Below, piece by piece: positions 55,220 through 64,000 of a stretch of 64,000 nt of DNA (its first letter is position 1; every line of letters begins with the position of its first letter). The notes beneath the pieces are model-generated. The model did not search any database, was not told where the DNA came from, and saw only the letters and a list, made by a program, of their open reading frames with translations. Origin of the DNA: Cordia subcordata (lineage: Eukaryota; Streptophyta; Magnoliopsida; Boraginales; Cordiaceae); contig JAPTOF010000019.1 of the NCBI GenBank assembly GCA_028554755.1, forward strand, positions 6,148,001 through 6,212,000, written 5' to 3'. The position numbers and the translations under genes were made by a program.

Positions 55220-57512
55220 AGTCAAGTTTATGAAGTTTAACAATGATCCCTATAAAAGCTCCTTTTTTTGGTCGCAGATTCATAAAATGTTTGCTCGGTT
55301 TGGACAAGTTGTGAATTACATGAATCCATACTTATTTATCCTATGCACGGAGAGGCTGGCTCAAAAACTTAGTACGGCAATGGGAGATGGAAGATGGAAG
55401 TCAGGCAAAGGTAGGGCGCAGTGGTTTGGGAATTTCTCATATCTTCTTTGCCGCCGACGTGCTACTTTTCGCGTGAGGCATTCTTGGAGCAAGTCAAAAC
55501 TATTCGAGATGTTTTGGAGGATTTCTGCATCGAATTAGGCCAAAGGTTCAATGCGGCAAAATCTAGCCTAGTGGCATCTTGTAATGTAGACCGAAACCTT
55601 GTTGGGCAGATGAGTTTGCAATGTGGGTTTCAAGCAATGGACAACTTGGGACAATACTTGGAAGTACCTATCCACCTGGGCCGCGCTAGTAAAGGTACGT
55701 ATAAAAATTTGATTTCCAAAGTGCAATGTAAGCTTGCATGTTAGAAGCGGCATACCCTTTTATTAGCAGGCAGAGTCACCTTGGCAAAGAAGGTGTTGGC
55801 GGCCATACCGGCTTATACAATGCAAAATCGTCGCTGCCCATTCAAACTTGCCAAGAAATTGATAAGATTTAGAGGAACTTCATTTGGGGCTCTTCAAAAG
55901 AGAAACACAAGGTACATTGGCTTTCTTGGGAAAAAGTTTACAGGCCAAAGGATGAAGGAGGACTCGGACTTCGTGAAGCTAGATGGGTGAACAAGGCATT
56001 ACTTACGAAGCCAAGTTGAAAAGTTTTAAACGGACCAAATTTACTATGGGTGAAGATGCTGAATGATAGATATTTCCATGAGGACTTCTTGAACTATGAA
56101 GGCAAAGGGACTAATTCGCGAATTTGTAAGGCTATTCTCAGAAGTAGAAATATATTAACTAAAGGGCTCAAGTGGGTGATAGGAAATGGAAGGACTACCC
56201 GTTTCTGGCTTGATTGGTGGGTAGGCAATGGCCCCTCAGAAAGAGGCACTCCAAAGAATTCCAGAGGAACAACTCTAGTGGACAACGGAAAAGTTTGTCC
56301 AAGAAAATGGTAACTAGGCATGGGAACACTTCCAACATTTGTTACCATTGGTAGTTATTCTTCTCATAGCAGGAACGAGAGTGTTGAAAGGGACTATCAG
56401 TGAGGACTTCATGACCTGGTCAGGAGATGCAAAAGGAAATTTTATGATTTCATCTTCTCTAAGTCTGATTAGAGGCGACACGGAGGACAAGAACTTTTAC
56501 TGGGATCACCTTTAGAAAGCAAAATGCCCTCAACGTTGCATTACCTTTGTATGGCAAGCAGCACACCAGTAGTTACCATGCAATGCTAATTTGGTAAAGA
56601 GAGGTATCGGTGAGGAAGAGAGATGCGTTTTTTGAGAGAATGCTATGGAAACTAAGGAGCACGTTCTTTGCCAATGCAAACAGGCCGTTGACATATGGAG
56701 ACTAGTTCAACGAGATAGGGGTCACAGAGTGTTTGGCGATCTACCTTGAAGGGAATGGCTATTGAATAACATCAGAGACATAAAGTGGCTTGAAACTTTC
56801 ATGGCTACCCTATGGTGGTTGTGGTGTTGGAGAAATGAAAAATTAATCACACACCAGAATCTACCACTTCACGTTAAAGAGAAATTTATTTTTGATTACA
56901 TACCAGAAGCATGTGAGACTTGGCAAATAAGGAACGTGGATGGGCTCTCAATCAACAAAGAATGGAGACTTATTAATTGGGTACTCCCGAGCAAAGGTTT
57001 AAAGCTCAATATTGATGGATGCTCAAAATGAACCCAGAATAAGCAGGAGCAGATGAATTGTTTCGTGACAGCCGAAGCAAGTGGGTAAGGCGGTTTGCCA
57101 TCTATTTGGGGTATGTAACAAACAATTTAGTGGAGACACCAGCTCTATTAGAAGGCCTTAAGCTGGCTATACAGCGAGAGGTGATTCAATTGGAAATTGA
57201 AATTGACTCGCAAATTTTGACGCTTTGGATCAAAGGGGAGGATCATTCAAGAACTGTTTTGCTTCCAATAATCAAAGAATGCAAAAATATATTGGCAGCT
57301 AATTTGGGATATTCTTTTAGGCATGTTTATTGAGAAGCAAATAGGAGCACAGATTAAATGACTAACTTTGGCTTGAATCTCCCAATAGGCACACATGTTA
57401 TCGAAGAGTCACTGTACTAGTTGCGAGTTATCCTTGGAGAGGACTTGATGGGAGTCTCATCCTCCAAATTAGTCTTGTTGTAATCTTGGGGTAACATCCA
57501 CTTAAAAAAAAA
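55220..57512 (+). pseudogene. 5'-truncated LINE (L1-type) with RT, zinc-binding and RNase H remnants
   Basis: Fragments in several frames line up in the order of a plant L1 ORF2: reverse-transcriptase palm (NPYLFILCTERLAQ at ~55317, then SHIFFAADVLLF at ~55437), thumb/linker (GRVTLAKKVLAAIPAYTMQ at ~55770), WVIGNGRTTRFWLDWW at ~56174, a zf-RVT region with CVFCENAMETKEHVLCQC at ~56620, and an RNase H domain (KLNIDGCSK at ~57003, EIDSQ at ~57200). An A run at 57504-57512 marks the probable 3' end. Endonuclease and most of the RT fingers are missing. There are many stops and at least two frameshifts, and the FADD active-site box reads FAAD. It cannot encode an active enzyme. Confidence 0.85.
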
Positions 57513-59021
57513 GAGAATTAAATGAATTCAGTCATTTATAATTATTGGTAAATGTTCATCCAAACAAAAACGTACCAGAATTAAAATGCCAACTGATTAC
57601 ATTTTTAACATAATGGTATATGTCATATTTAATATTTACTATATAAATGCTTACCAGATAAAACATGCAATAACTTACCTCAATTACGATGTCAATTCAT
57701 TGCAATACAGTAGCTATTTTTTATTCTAACTAGTTTAATCTTTGATCAGTAAAGTTAAAAGACTATTAATACACATTTTCTCATCAAATATTAATATAGA
57801 TTAGAAGACAAAATACTTCTAACCCCATACATAAAAGGGTAACCATTTTTCATAAAAATAAACATACGTGATTAGGGGCGAAAATCAGATAAGATTTTTG
57901 GGTATTTGAATTTCGGATGGTGAAAATAATATTTGTTTAGGTAGTGAAAATTAGATATGCAGCCAGATATCAGATGTTTGAATTTTAGGTTCTGTTTGGG
58001 GTTCATTTTTTCTGATATTTTGCTAATTTAGAAAATGTTGACTTATTTATTAATTATTGATTAGTTCAACACATTAATTTAAGATTATTACAACAACAAA
58101 AATTAAATATTAAAATTTTAATGTGCAAATTAGAATTCTAACGTATATTAATTAACTACCAATAAGAGAAATGAGAACCAGAAAGGTGATATACGGAACA
58201 AATCTTTTTAAAATACAAAAATATTTCCATGACTATCAACCAAACAAGAAGGGGAAAAATAATATTTATTAACTATACAAATATATTCTCACAATTATCT
58301 AATTAAGCAACGCAATTATTTATGCTAAACTAAATACAACACATTGTTAATTCTAGTTTTGTTAGTAACTTTAGTTATCTAACTTATTTGTAATAAAGTT
58401 AATTAGATTCTCATTACTTTTGTGAAACGCTTTTATTCTCTATTTTATTTATATATTTTTAATATAAATGTATTATTTAACATCTGTGCTTATATGTGCA
58501 TCAGAATATTATGGTGATTGTATTTGTTTTGGGATGGGGTGTGTGTTTTTTAATTTTTCAAATATTTGATTGAAAAAATTATTCGATATCCAATAATTTT
58601 ATTAGATATAAATTTTTTTGTAAATTTTCAATCCGATTGAGTTTGGCTTTGAGTTCGAGTTTGGAACGGCTATCTCCACCCCCTATACATGATGAAGAGA
58701 AGGGCTATAAAAAATAAGGGAAATAATAAATACAGAAAAGTGTGCATGACACGATATCGGAAGGACTTTTTTCTTCTGAAAAATTTGCTTTGATATTTTT
58801 CACTTTTCTTTCTTAATTGAAAGAAATTAAAAATTACTAATACAATACTTATATTTATAAAAAAATCGATACTTAACATTTAAAGTAAAAGTATTAAATT
58901 TTGAAAAACATAACTCTTGTTTATAGAAAAAGTAATACAATTTGACAACTAACTTAAGAAAATTCAGTCGGTTAATTGTTTCAAATTTCATTTATACAAC
59001 AAATAAAAGGTGTTTGATATG
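57513..59021. other. AT-rich intergenic DNA
   Basis: No gene is seen in either strand. Inverted pieces such as GATTTTTGGGTATTTGAATTTCGG near 57892 and GATATCCAATAATTTTATTAG near 58585 belong to no repeat I could delimit. Confidence 0.45.
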
Positions 59022-59264
59022 GGGCTTATTTGGATTATTTTTTTTTCAAAAAAAAAAAAGAAGAACATTTTTCTTAAAAATACATTTATTTTGTAATAAT
59101 TACTTGGCATGGTTGTCAAAAAAAGATTAAAATTCTAAAAAAGAAAAGCTCAAAAACAATTCTTTCTGGGTGGCAAAAATTTTAACTTATAAAAAAACCA
59201 TTTTCTTAAAAAGTTGTTAAAATACACATTTGAAAAAAAAAAAAACACTAATTTAAACAAGTCC
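59022..59264. mobile_element. MITE upstream of SCL4, same family as in DWF4 intron 2
   Basis: Ends GGGCTTATTTGGATTA and TAATTTAAACAAGTCC are inverted repeats matching those of the element at 24763-25014, and the interiors share AAAATACATTTATTTTG-like and TTCTAAAAAAGAAAA blocks. Length is 243 against 252 bp. It ends 389 bases before the SCL4 start codon. The target duplication is unclear. Confidence 0.7.
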
Positions 59265-59653
59265 ATTGTTATTTTGGTGTTTATAATCCTCCCATTTGCG
59301 TTCCTCCCCCTCCAGAGATAACCCAGCTTGGGGTTGATTTTAACAGATTATTTATTTCTTTAATTTCTGAAAACATTTCGATAGACTTTAATCAACCCTT
59401 TTCCCACATCAGGTGATGCACTTAACGGTTTCTTTTCATTAATAATAAAGCATAGGCCTTTCCGCACCTCTCTCCGTCTCTAACTCTTAACGTTACATAT
59501 TCAAAAACAAGTGTTCCCCACTCTGCTTAGTATCGCCGGTAATCTACACCCTTGCTACTTTTCTATTTTTTCACACACTGATATGTGTAAACAAGTAGTA
59601 TAGCATAGCTCGAGGCCAGCAAGAGAAGAGGCGAGGACTCTAGTAAAAAAAGA

Positions 59654-61483
59654 ATGGCATATATGTGCACAGACAGTGGAAATCTAATGGCGATAGCTCA
59701 ACAAGTCATTCAACAGAAGCAGAAGCAACAGCAAGAGCAGCAGCAGCAGCAGCAGCAACAACATCAGCAGACCCAGCAGCAGCAAGCTTTGGGCCTCAAC
59801 CCATTTTCTCTTGGCACTCCACCATGGCTTCCTAGTACTACTACTACTATTACTACTAATCAGCTTTGCTTAACGAGCAGTCCCACTTTGGGCTACGGCC
59901 TTTCCGGGCCGGGCTTTTCTGATCCGTTCTCGGGAGGGGGTGAACCGGCGTTTCAGTTCCCCAATTACTCCACTGGGTTTCGATTTGCGGATTTTGCGAC
60001 CGGGCCTGGTGGTGAGTTCGACTCGGATGAGTGGATGGAGAGCTTGATGGGCGGTGGTGATTCAACTACTGAGAGCTCTAATCTTCAATCTAATTGTGAC
60101 GCGTGGCAACCCCCTTCCGATTTTAATATTTACACCACCGATCCGTTTTCCAGTTGCCCGAGTCGGCTCAGCTCCGATCTCAACCGAGTCGTTAGCCCTC
60201 CTCCTTCACTACCACCTCAAACCTCCACGTGGGCTCCACCACCTCCGTCGTCCCCACCCGCTCCACAACCTGCTATTGTCAAACACACTACCCCCGCAAA
60301 CGACACCGTCTCGGTCACTCCAACTTCACATGAAACTCCTTCGTCCTTATCTTCTAAGCCGTTGCTTAAGTCTCTAGTGGAATGCGCTAGAGTTTCCGAG
60401 TCGGACACGGACACTGCTGGGAAATCACTGATTCGACTCAGGGAATCGGTCTCCCAACGCGGCGACCCAACTCAGCGCGTCGCTTATTACTTCTCAGAAG
60501 CGTTATACAGAAAGCTCTCAAAAAATGATGACGATAGCGCTACGTCATCGTCGTCTTCAATATCATCATCAGAAGAAGAGTTCACTTTATCCTACAAAGC
60601 TCTCAACGATGCTTGCCCAGACTCAAAGTTTGCTCACTTGACAGCAAACCAAGCAATACTTGAAGCCACTGAAAAAGCTTCGAAAATTCACATTGTTGAT
60701 TTTGGTATTGTTCAAGGTGTTCAATGGGCCGCTTTCTTGCAAGCTCTAGCCACACGACCGGCAGGGAAACCGGAAAAAGTTCGGATCTCAGGTATTCCGG
60801 CGCCGGTTTTGGGAAAATCTCCTGCGGCGGCGTTGTTAGCTACCGGAAACCGGCTGAGGGATTTTGCAGAAGTTCTGGATCTGAATTTTGAGTTCGAACC
60901 GGTTTTGACTCCGGTGAAGAATTTAAACCGGTCGAGCTTCCGGGTCGAATCGGATGAGGCGGTGGCGGTTAACTTCATGCTCCAGTTATACAATTTGCTC
61001 GATGAGAGCAATGGTGACGTCAAGGCAGCTCTCAAGCTCGCAAAGGCGTTAAACCCAACTGTTGTAACGCTGGGCGAGTACGAGGTCAGTTTGAACCGAG
61101 TTGGGTTTCTAGACCGGTTCAAGAACGCTTTGAAATACTACGCAGCGGTGTTTGAATCACTGGATCCGAACATGACCCGAGACTCACCCGAGAGGCTCCA
61201 AGTCGAGAGGCAATTGCTTGGGAAGAGAATAGTGGGTGCGGTGGGCCCAGAGGAACCGGGAACCAGAAGGGAGCGGATGGAGGACAAAGAGGAGTGGAAG
61301 ATTTTGATGGAAGATGCCGGTTTTGAGCCGGTAACCCGTAGCCATTACGCCATGAGCCAAGCCAAAATGCTTCTATGGAACTACAATTACAGCGCATCGT
61401 ACACCTTGATTGATTCTCCACCTGGGTTTCTTTCCTTGGCTTGGGATAGTGTTCCTCTGCTCACCGTTTCTTCATGGCGTTAA
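59654..61483 (+). CDS. SCL4: SCL4-type GRAS transcription factor
   Basis: Intronless, 609 residues. The N-terminus [19 protein letters not shown] is the signature of the SCL4/SCL7 branch of GRAS proteins. A glutamine-rich tract (~20-48), a Thr run and low-complexity Ser/Pro regions follow. The GRAS domain begins near residue 240 ([11 protein letters not shown]) with leucine-repeat I. The VHIID core is [14 protein letters not shown] at ~345, followed by leucine-repeat II, the PFYRE region near 465 ([16 protein letters not shown]) and the C-terminal SAW motif with LLWNYNYS and the ending LTVSSWR. Members are nuclear regulators; the specific targets of SCL4 are not settled. The full-length frame has no defects. 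The start is the first ATG of the frame and matches the conserved family N-terminus. SCL7 is the alternative name; synteny with DDM1/SDH1 favours SCL4, but it may represent the ancestor of both. Confidence 0.95.
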   Translation: MAYMCTDSGNLMAIAQQVIQQKQKQQQEQQQQQQQQHQQTQQQQALGLNPFSLGTPPWLPSTTTTITTNQLCLTSSPTLGYGLSGPGFSDPFSGGGEPAFQFPNYSTGFRFADFATGPGGEFDSDEWMESLMGGGDSTTESSNLQSNCDAWQPPSDFNIYTTDPFSSCPSRLSSDLNRVVSPPPSLPPQTSTWAPPPPSSPPAPQPAIVKHTTPANDTVSVTPTSHETPSSLSSKPLLKSLVECARVSESDTDTAGKSLIRLRESVSQRGDPTQRVAYYFSEALYRKLSKNDDDSATSSSSSISSSEEEFTLSYKALNDACPDSKFAHLTANQAILEATEKASKIHIVDFGIVQGVQWAAFLQALATRPAGKPEKVRISGIPAPVLGKSPAAALLATGNRLRDFAEVLDLNFEFEPVLTPVKNLNRSSFRVESDEAVAVNFMLQLYNLLDESNGDVKAALKLAKALNPTVVTLGEYEVSLNRVGFLDRFKNALKYYAAVFESLDPNMTRDSPERLQVERQLLGKRIVGAVGPEEPGTRRERMEDKEEWKILMEDAGFEPVTRSHYAMSQAKMLLWNYNYSASYTLIDSPPGFLSLAWDSVPLLTVSSWR

Positions 61484-62447
61484 TCAAGTTTACGTGGTAA
61501 TTAGTTAAAAATTAGTTGATTTTCCACTACCTATAAAAATTTTTCTTCTATATGGTGTGGATGACGAACAAGTTTTTACTCCAGCGATTATATAAATTTG
61601 TACGCAAAATTCGCATCGATGAATCCTGGTCTTCGAAAGCTTTAGTTAGTTATGGTTAAATTTTTAGTGTGTAATAGTAGGAGAAAAACACGTTAGTGTA
61701 GATTGATTATTGATAGTTTTGAAGCTCTTTGGAGTAATCCAAGTGATCAAATCCTCTCTAGTAGACAAGTTGCAGCCGGAATTTGAAATTCTCTCTGTTT
61801 ATACGTTTAGCGTATATAATTTTTTGAGTTCTCTCTTGTGGTTCCTGCTTCTATAATTCATTCTCTATGGTGCTTTTGAATTTTTATTTTGGTGGCGTCT
61901 AAGATTAATGGTAATGAAATGATAATCCTCGTGAGATATTTAACAAAAAGCTGGAGAGGACAAGTTGTGCAATTGTTATGTGATGATGAGTTATGGATGT
62001 ATAATTTAATATTTAGCATTTGAAAGGTCTAGCAGAAATTGTTGACGGTTATGGCATCATTGTCTTAATTTTATGTGATGTGAACATTCGACATTAATAA
62101 TATTTGTTACTTGCACGATTAGAGAAGCTAGCTAGGTACTAGAGCACGCCCATAAGATGTCATTGTCTTTCAGGTTCTGCGTTGGGTTTAATTTTGGTAA
62201 TGGCATTGGCCTGCATTTGTCCAATGTCCAGCTTGCCGTGGAGGTAAAATCTGTTGTTTTGCCCTTTTGCTATTCATATTCTCTCAATCACGCCACTCAA
62301 GTGGGCATTTAGACGAAGCAGAACCAAAAGTACTTGACCTATGACTATGACATTGATTATGGTCCTTTTCATTCTGCAATTTGCAGCCTCTCTCCTTCCC
62401 CCTTCTTCAATTGTCATCAGGCAAGGAGGCAACGTCTGTAATCGAAC
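61484..62447. other. SCL4 3' flank
   Basis: Non-coding sequence of ordinary composition, likely with the SCL4 3' UTR in the first 200-300 bases. No other gene or repeat is seen. Confidence 0.5.
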
Positions 62448-62637
62448 TGAAAAACAATCCTCCGTACGGAAAAGGGTGTATGGGCCATATCAACAGCTTG
62501 TGAATAAGCATGTTAGGCATTTGGAGTATACGTTTTTTCTCTTGTTACGTTATAATATTACACCGAGAAACCATACTTGTACGAAAAGAAGCATGGGCCA
62601 TATCAACAGTTTGTGGATAAGCATGTTAGGCATTTGG

Positions 62638-62652
62638 AGTTTACATTTTTCT
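62638..62652. repeat. 15-bp target-site duplication, left copy (SINE)
   Basis: AGTTTACATTTTTCT occurs here and exactly again at 62909-62923, on either side of a 256-bp insertion in the second tandem unit. Confidence 0.92.
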
Positions 62653-62908
62653 TTTTAAAAGGGTTAACCAAAGTAGAACCCCTTTCCCACCTGGTCAGAG
62701 GTCCCTTAACCAGGCGGGAGGTAAATCGAGGGATGTGCGTGAGTGGCAGCCCGACCAGGGAGAGGACCAACGGGCGTGGAAATCCAGCAACAGCCCCCGC
62801 AATATTTCAGCGGAGTACTGCCGCCACACGGACTCGATTCCGCGTTGTCAGGGTGTCACCACCCTAATCACCTGGCTACTTACCAACTCACCTATGCCCC
62901 TGGGGGCA
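62653..62908 (-). mobile_element. tRNA-derived SINE inserted in the tandem array
   Basis: On the minus strand the element begins TGCCCCCAGGGGCATAGG and carries RNA polymerase III promoter boxes: A-box-like TAGGTGAGTTGG (complement of 62883-62894) and B-box-like GGAATCGAGTCC (complement of 62830-62841), spaced as in tRNA-related SINEs. It ends in TTTTAAAAA. It is much more GC-rich than its surroundings, is flanked by exact 15-bp duplications, and its removal restores a normal tandem unit. The family was not identified. Confidence 0.85.
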
Positions 62909-62923
62909 AGTTTACATTTTTCT
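62909..62923. repeat. 15-bp target-site duplication, right copy (SINE)
   Basis: Exact match of the left copy, directly abutting the 5' (tRNA-like) end of the minus-strand SINE. Confidence 0.92.
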
Positions 62924-63190
62924 CTCGATACATTGTAATATTTTTACATCAAGAAACCATACTTGTACCCAAAAAAAAAAATGAAAAGAAAAGTATGGGC
63001 CATATCAACAGTTTGTGAATAAGCATGTTAGGCATTTGGAGTTTACCATCCTCTTGTTGTATTATAACATTACACTGAAAAACCATACTTGCACAAAAAT
63101 GTATGGGCCATACGAACAGTTTGTGAATAAGCATGTTGGGCATTTGGAGTTTGCATTTCTCTCGTTACATTGTAATGTTACAATGAGATG

Positions 63191-64000
63191 AGGGGGCAGC
63201 TTCCTTTGGTTGAGTTAGGGCTACATGAAGTGACCTTAACTTGGACCATTCTTAATTGGCATTTAGTGTGTGACGAAAGGATCTAAAGATCATTCTTAAG
63301 ATGCCTGCGTAGTCTACAACCCAACCAGAAAAAGTTTTCAGTCAGCAGTTCTTGTTGCGATTTAACAGAAACAGATGCATATGTCCCTTCATACAGAGAT
63401 TAATTTATTATATTTTCGCTTGATACAGAGTAATTCTTCCTAATAATCAAATCGTGAGAAATTTGAGGGGCATAAATTAATCTGAATCTAGTCGCGCATG
63501 GCATATGTTGTTACTATTTAAGATAAGCATAAGCTAAAGATTAATGCTTATCAACTACAGATGCATATGACAAACACAGCATAAGTAGAGAAAGAATGAA
63601 TAATGAGAGAAGTTGGTAAACAGCGGCTGGAGAGGACGCCATACGTAATGCAATATTTTGAAGGAAGAAAACGTTGAATATTAACTGTGATTGATCCTTA
63701 AACTGTTACCAAGTTGTCATTCCATCATTTGATTTGAAAGTTTTGGTTATTCTTATAATTAAAGAATTTGTCAACTTAATAGTTAACAGATTCTCAATCG
63801 TTAAAGTCGACCTTAGGATATAAATTAATGGAGAGACGGTTTCAAGCCTCTTGCTGCTGCCTCATCGGTCAAAAGTGTGCACGCTGATAGCTTATAGCTT
63901 ATTTAATTGATTAAGTCGCCCTCTTCACTGTCCAAAACATGTGCTCCATTTGAAGTTTCAGATTAAGTGTTTTGGTGAGGCCTCCCTTAACTATTTTGCA
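63191..64000. other. Terminal intergenic segment, nothing recognised
   Basis: No reading frame, RNA gene or bounded repeat was recognised up to the end of the window. Confidence 0.5.

Larger units (their letters stand above)
62448..63190. repeat. Four-copy tandem repeat, unit ~110 bp
   Basis: The motif TGGGCCATAT-CAACAG-TTGTG-ATAAGCATGTT-GGCATTTGGAGT recurs at 62481, 62594, 62996 and 63104. Spacings are 113, 402 and 108; the long interval becomes ~131 once the SINE and its duplicated target are removed. Each unit also contains AAACCATACTTG and a T-rich part with TTACATTGTAAT. Copies are diverged by point changes and A-run length. No coding function is apparent. Confidence 0.9.

Noticed and set aside
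60721..61421. Open frames of 133 and 100 codons on the minus strand across SCL4
   Set aside because: They are antisense shadows of the strongly supported GRAS frame; no start context, splice signals or recognisable motifs.
62820..62900. A possible tRNA gene
   Set aside because: The A and B boxes are degenerate and no cloverleaf with anticodon stem can be formed; flanking duplications and tail show a SINE.

Overview
This is eukaryotic nuclear DNA from a flowering plant, almost certainly a eudicot. It is AT-rich, its genes have many short exons bounded by GT-AG introns, and all five recognisable genes have close plant homologues known to me. The species cannot be named from the sequence. No bacterial, organellar or CRISPR-type system is present. 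I did not find an undescribed molecular system; the interest lies in the gene neighbourhood, damage to one housekeeping gene, duplicated splice sites and several cleanly bounded transposon insertions.

Layout, all genes on the + strand. 1-2150: a long imperfect inverted repeat, probably two opposed retrotransposon-derived copies. 2.2-4.2 kb: AT-rich, with two adjacent Tourist-like MITEs. 4538-10998: DDM1, a SWI2/SNF2 chromatin remodeller, 15 coding exons. 12377-14937: a small conserved two-exon membrane protein. 15-24 kb: intergenic with MITE remnants. 24065-29283: DWF4/CYP90B1, the steroid 22-alpha-hydroxylase of brassinosteroid synthesis, 8 exons. 29.3-35.1 kb: AT-rich intergenic. 35736-41852: SDH1, the flavoprotein subunit of mitochondrial complex II, 16 exons, with an in-frame TGA in exon 12. 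41.9-59 kb: a repeat-rich gap holding an hAT-like element, a complete-ended but dead Mutator-like element, a 1-kb repeat with TGTCAC ends, and a dead LINE. 59654-61483: SCL4-type GRAS transcription factor, single exon. 62.4-63.2 kb: a four-copy tandem repeat, one copy split by a tRNA-derived SINE.

The genes do not form a pathway: they act in DNA methylation maintenance, brassinosteroid synthesis, respiration and transcription. Their order matters for evolution. In Arabidopsis DDM1, SDH1-1 and SCL4 are consecutive on chromosome 5 (At5g66750/60/70), while DWF4 sits beside the SCL4 paralogue SCL7 on chromosome 3 (At3g50660/50). This window carries the union of those two blocks, as expected of an ancestral segment that was duplicated and fractionated in the Arabidopsis lineage.

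Exon boundaries were placed by hand from GT-AG sites, reading frame and remembered homologues; none was tested against transcripts.
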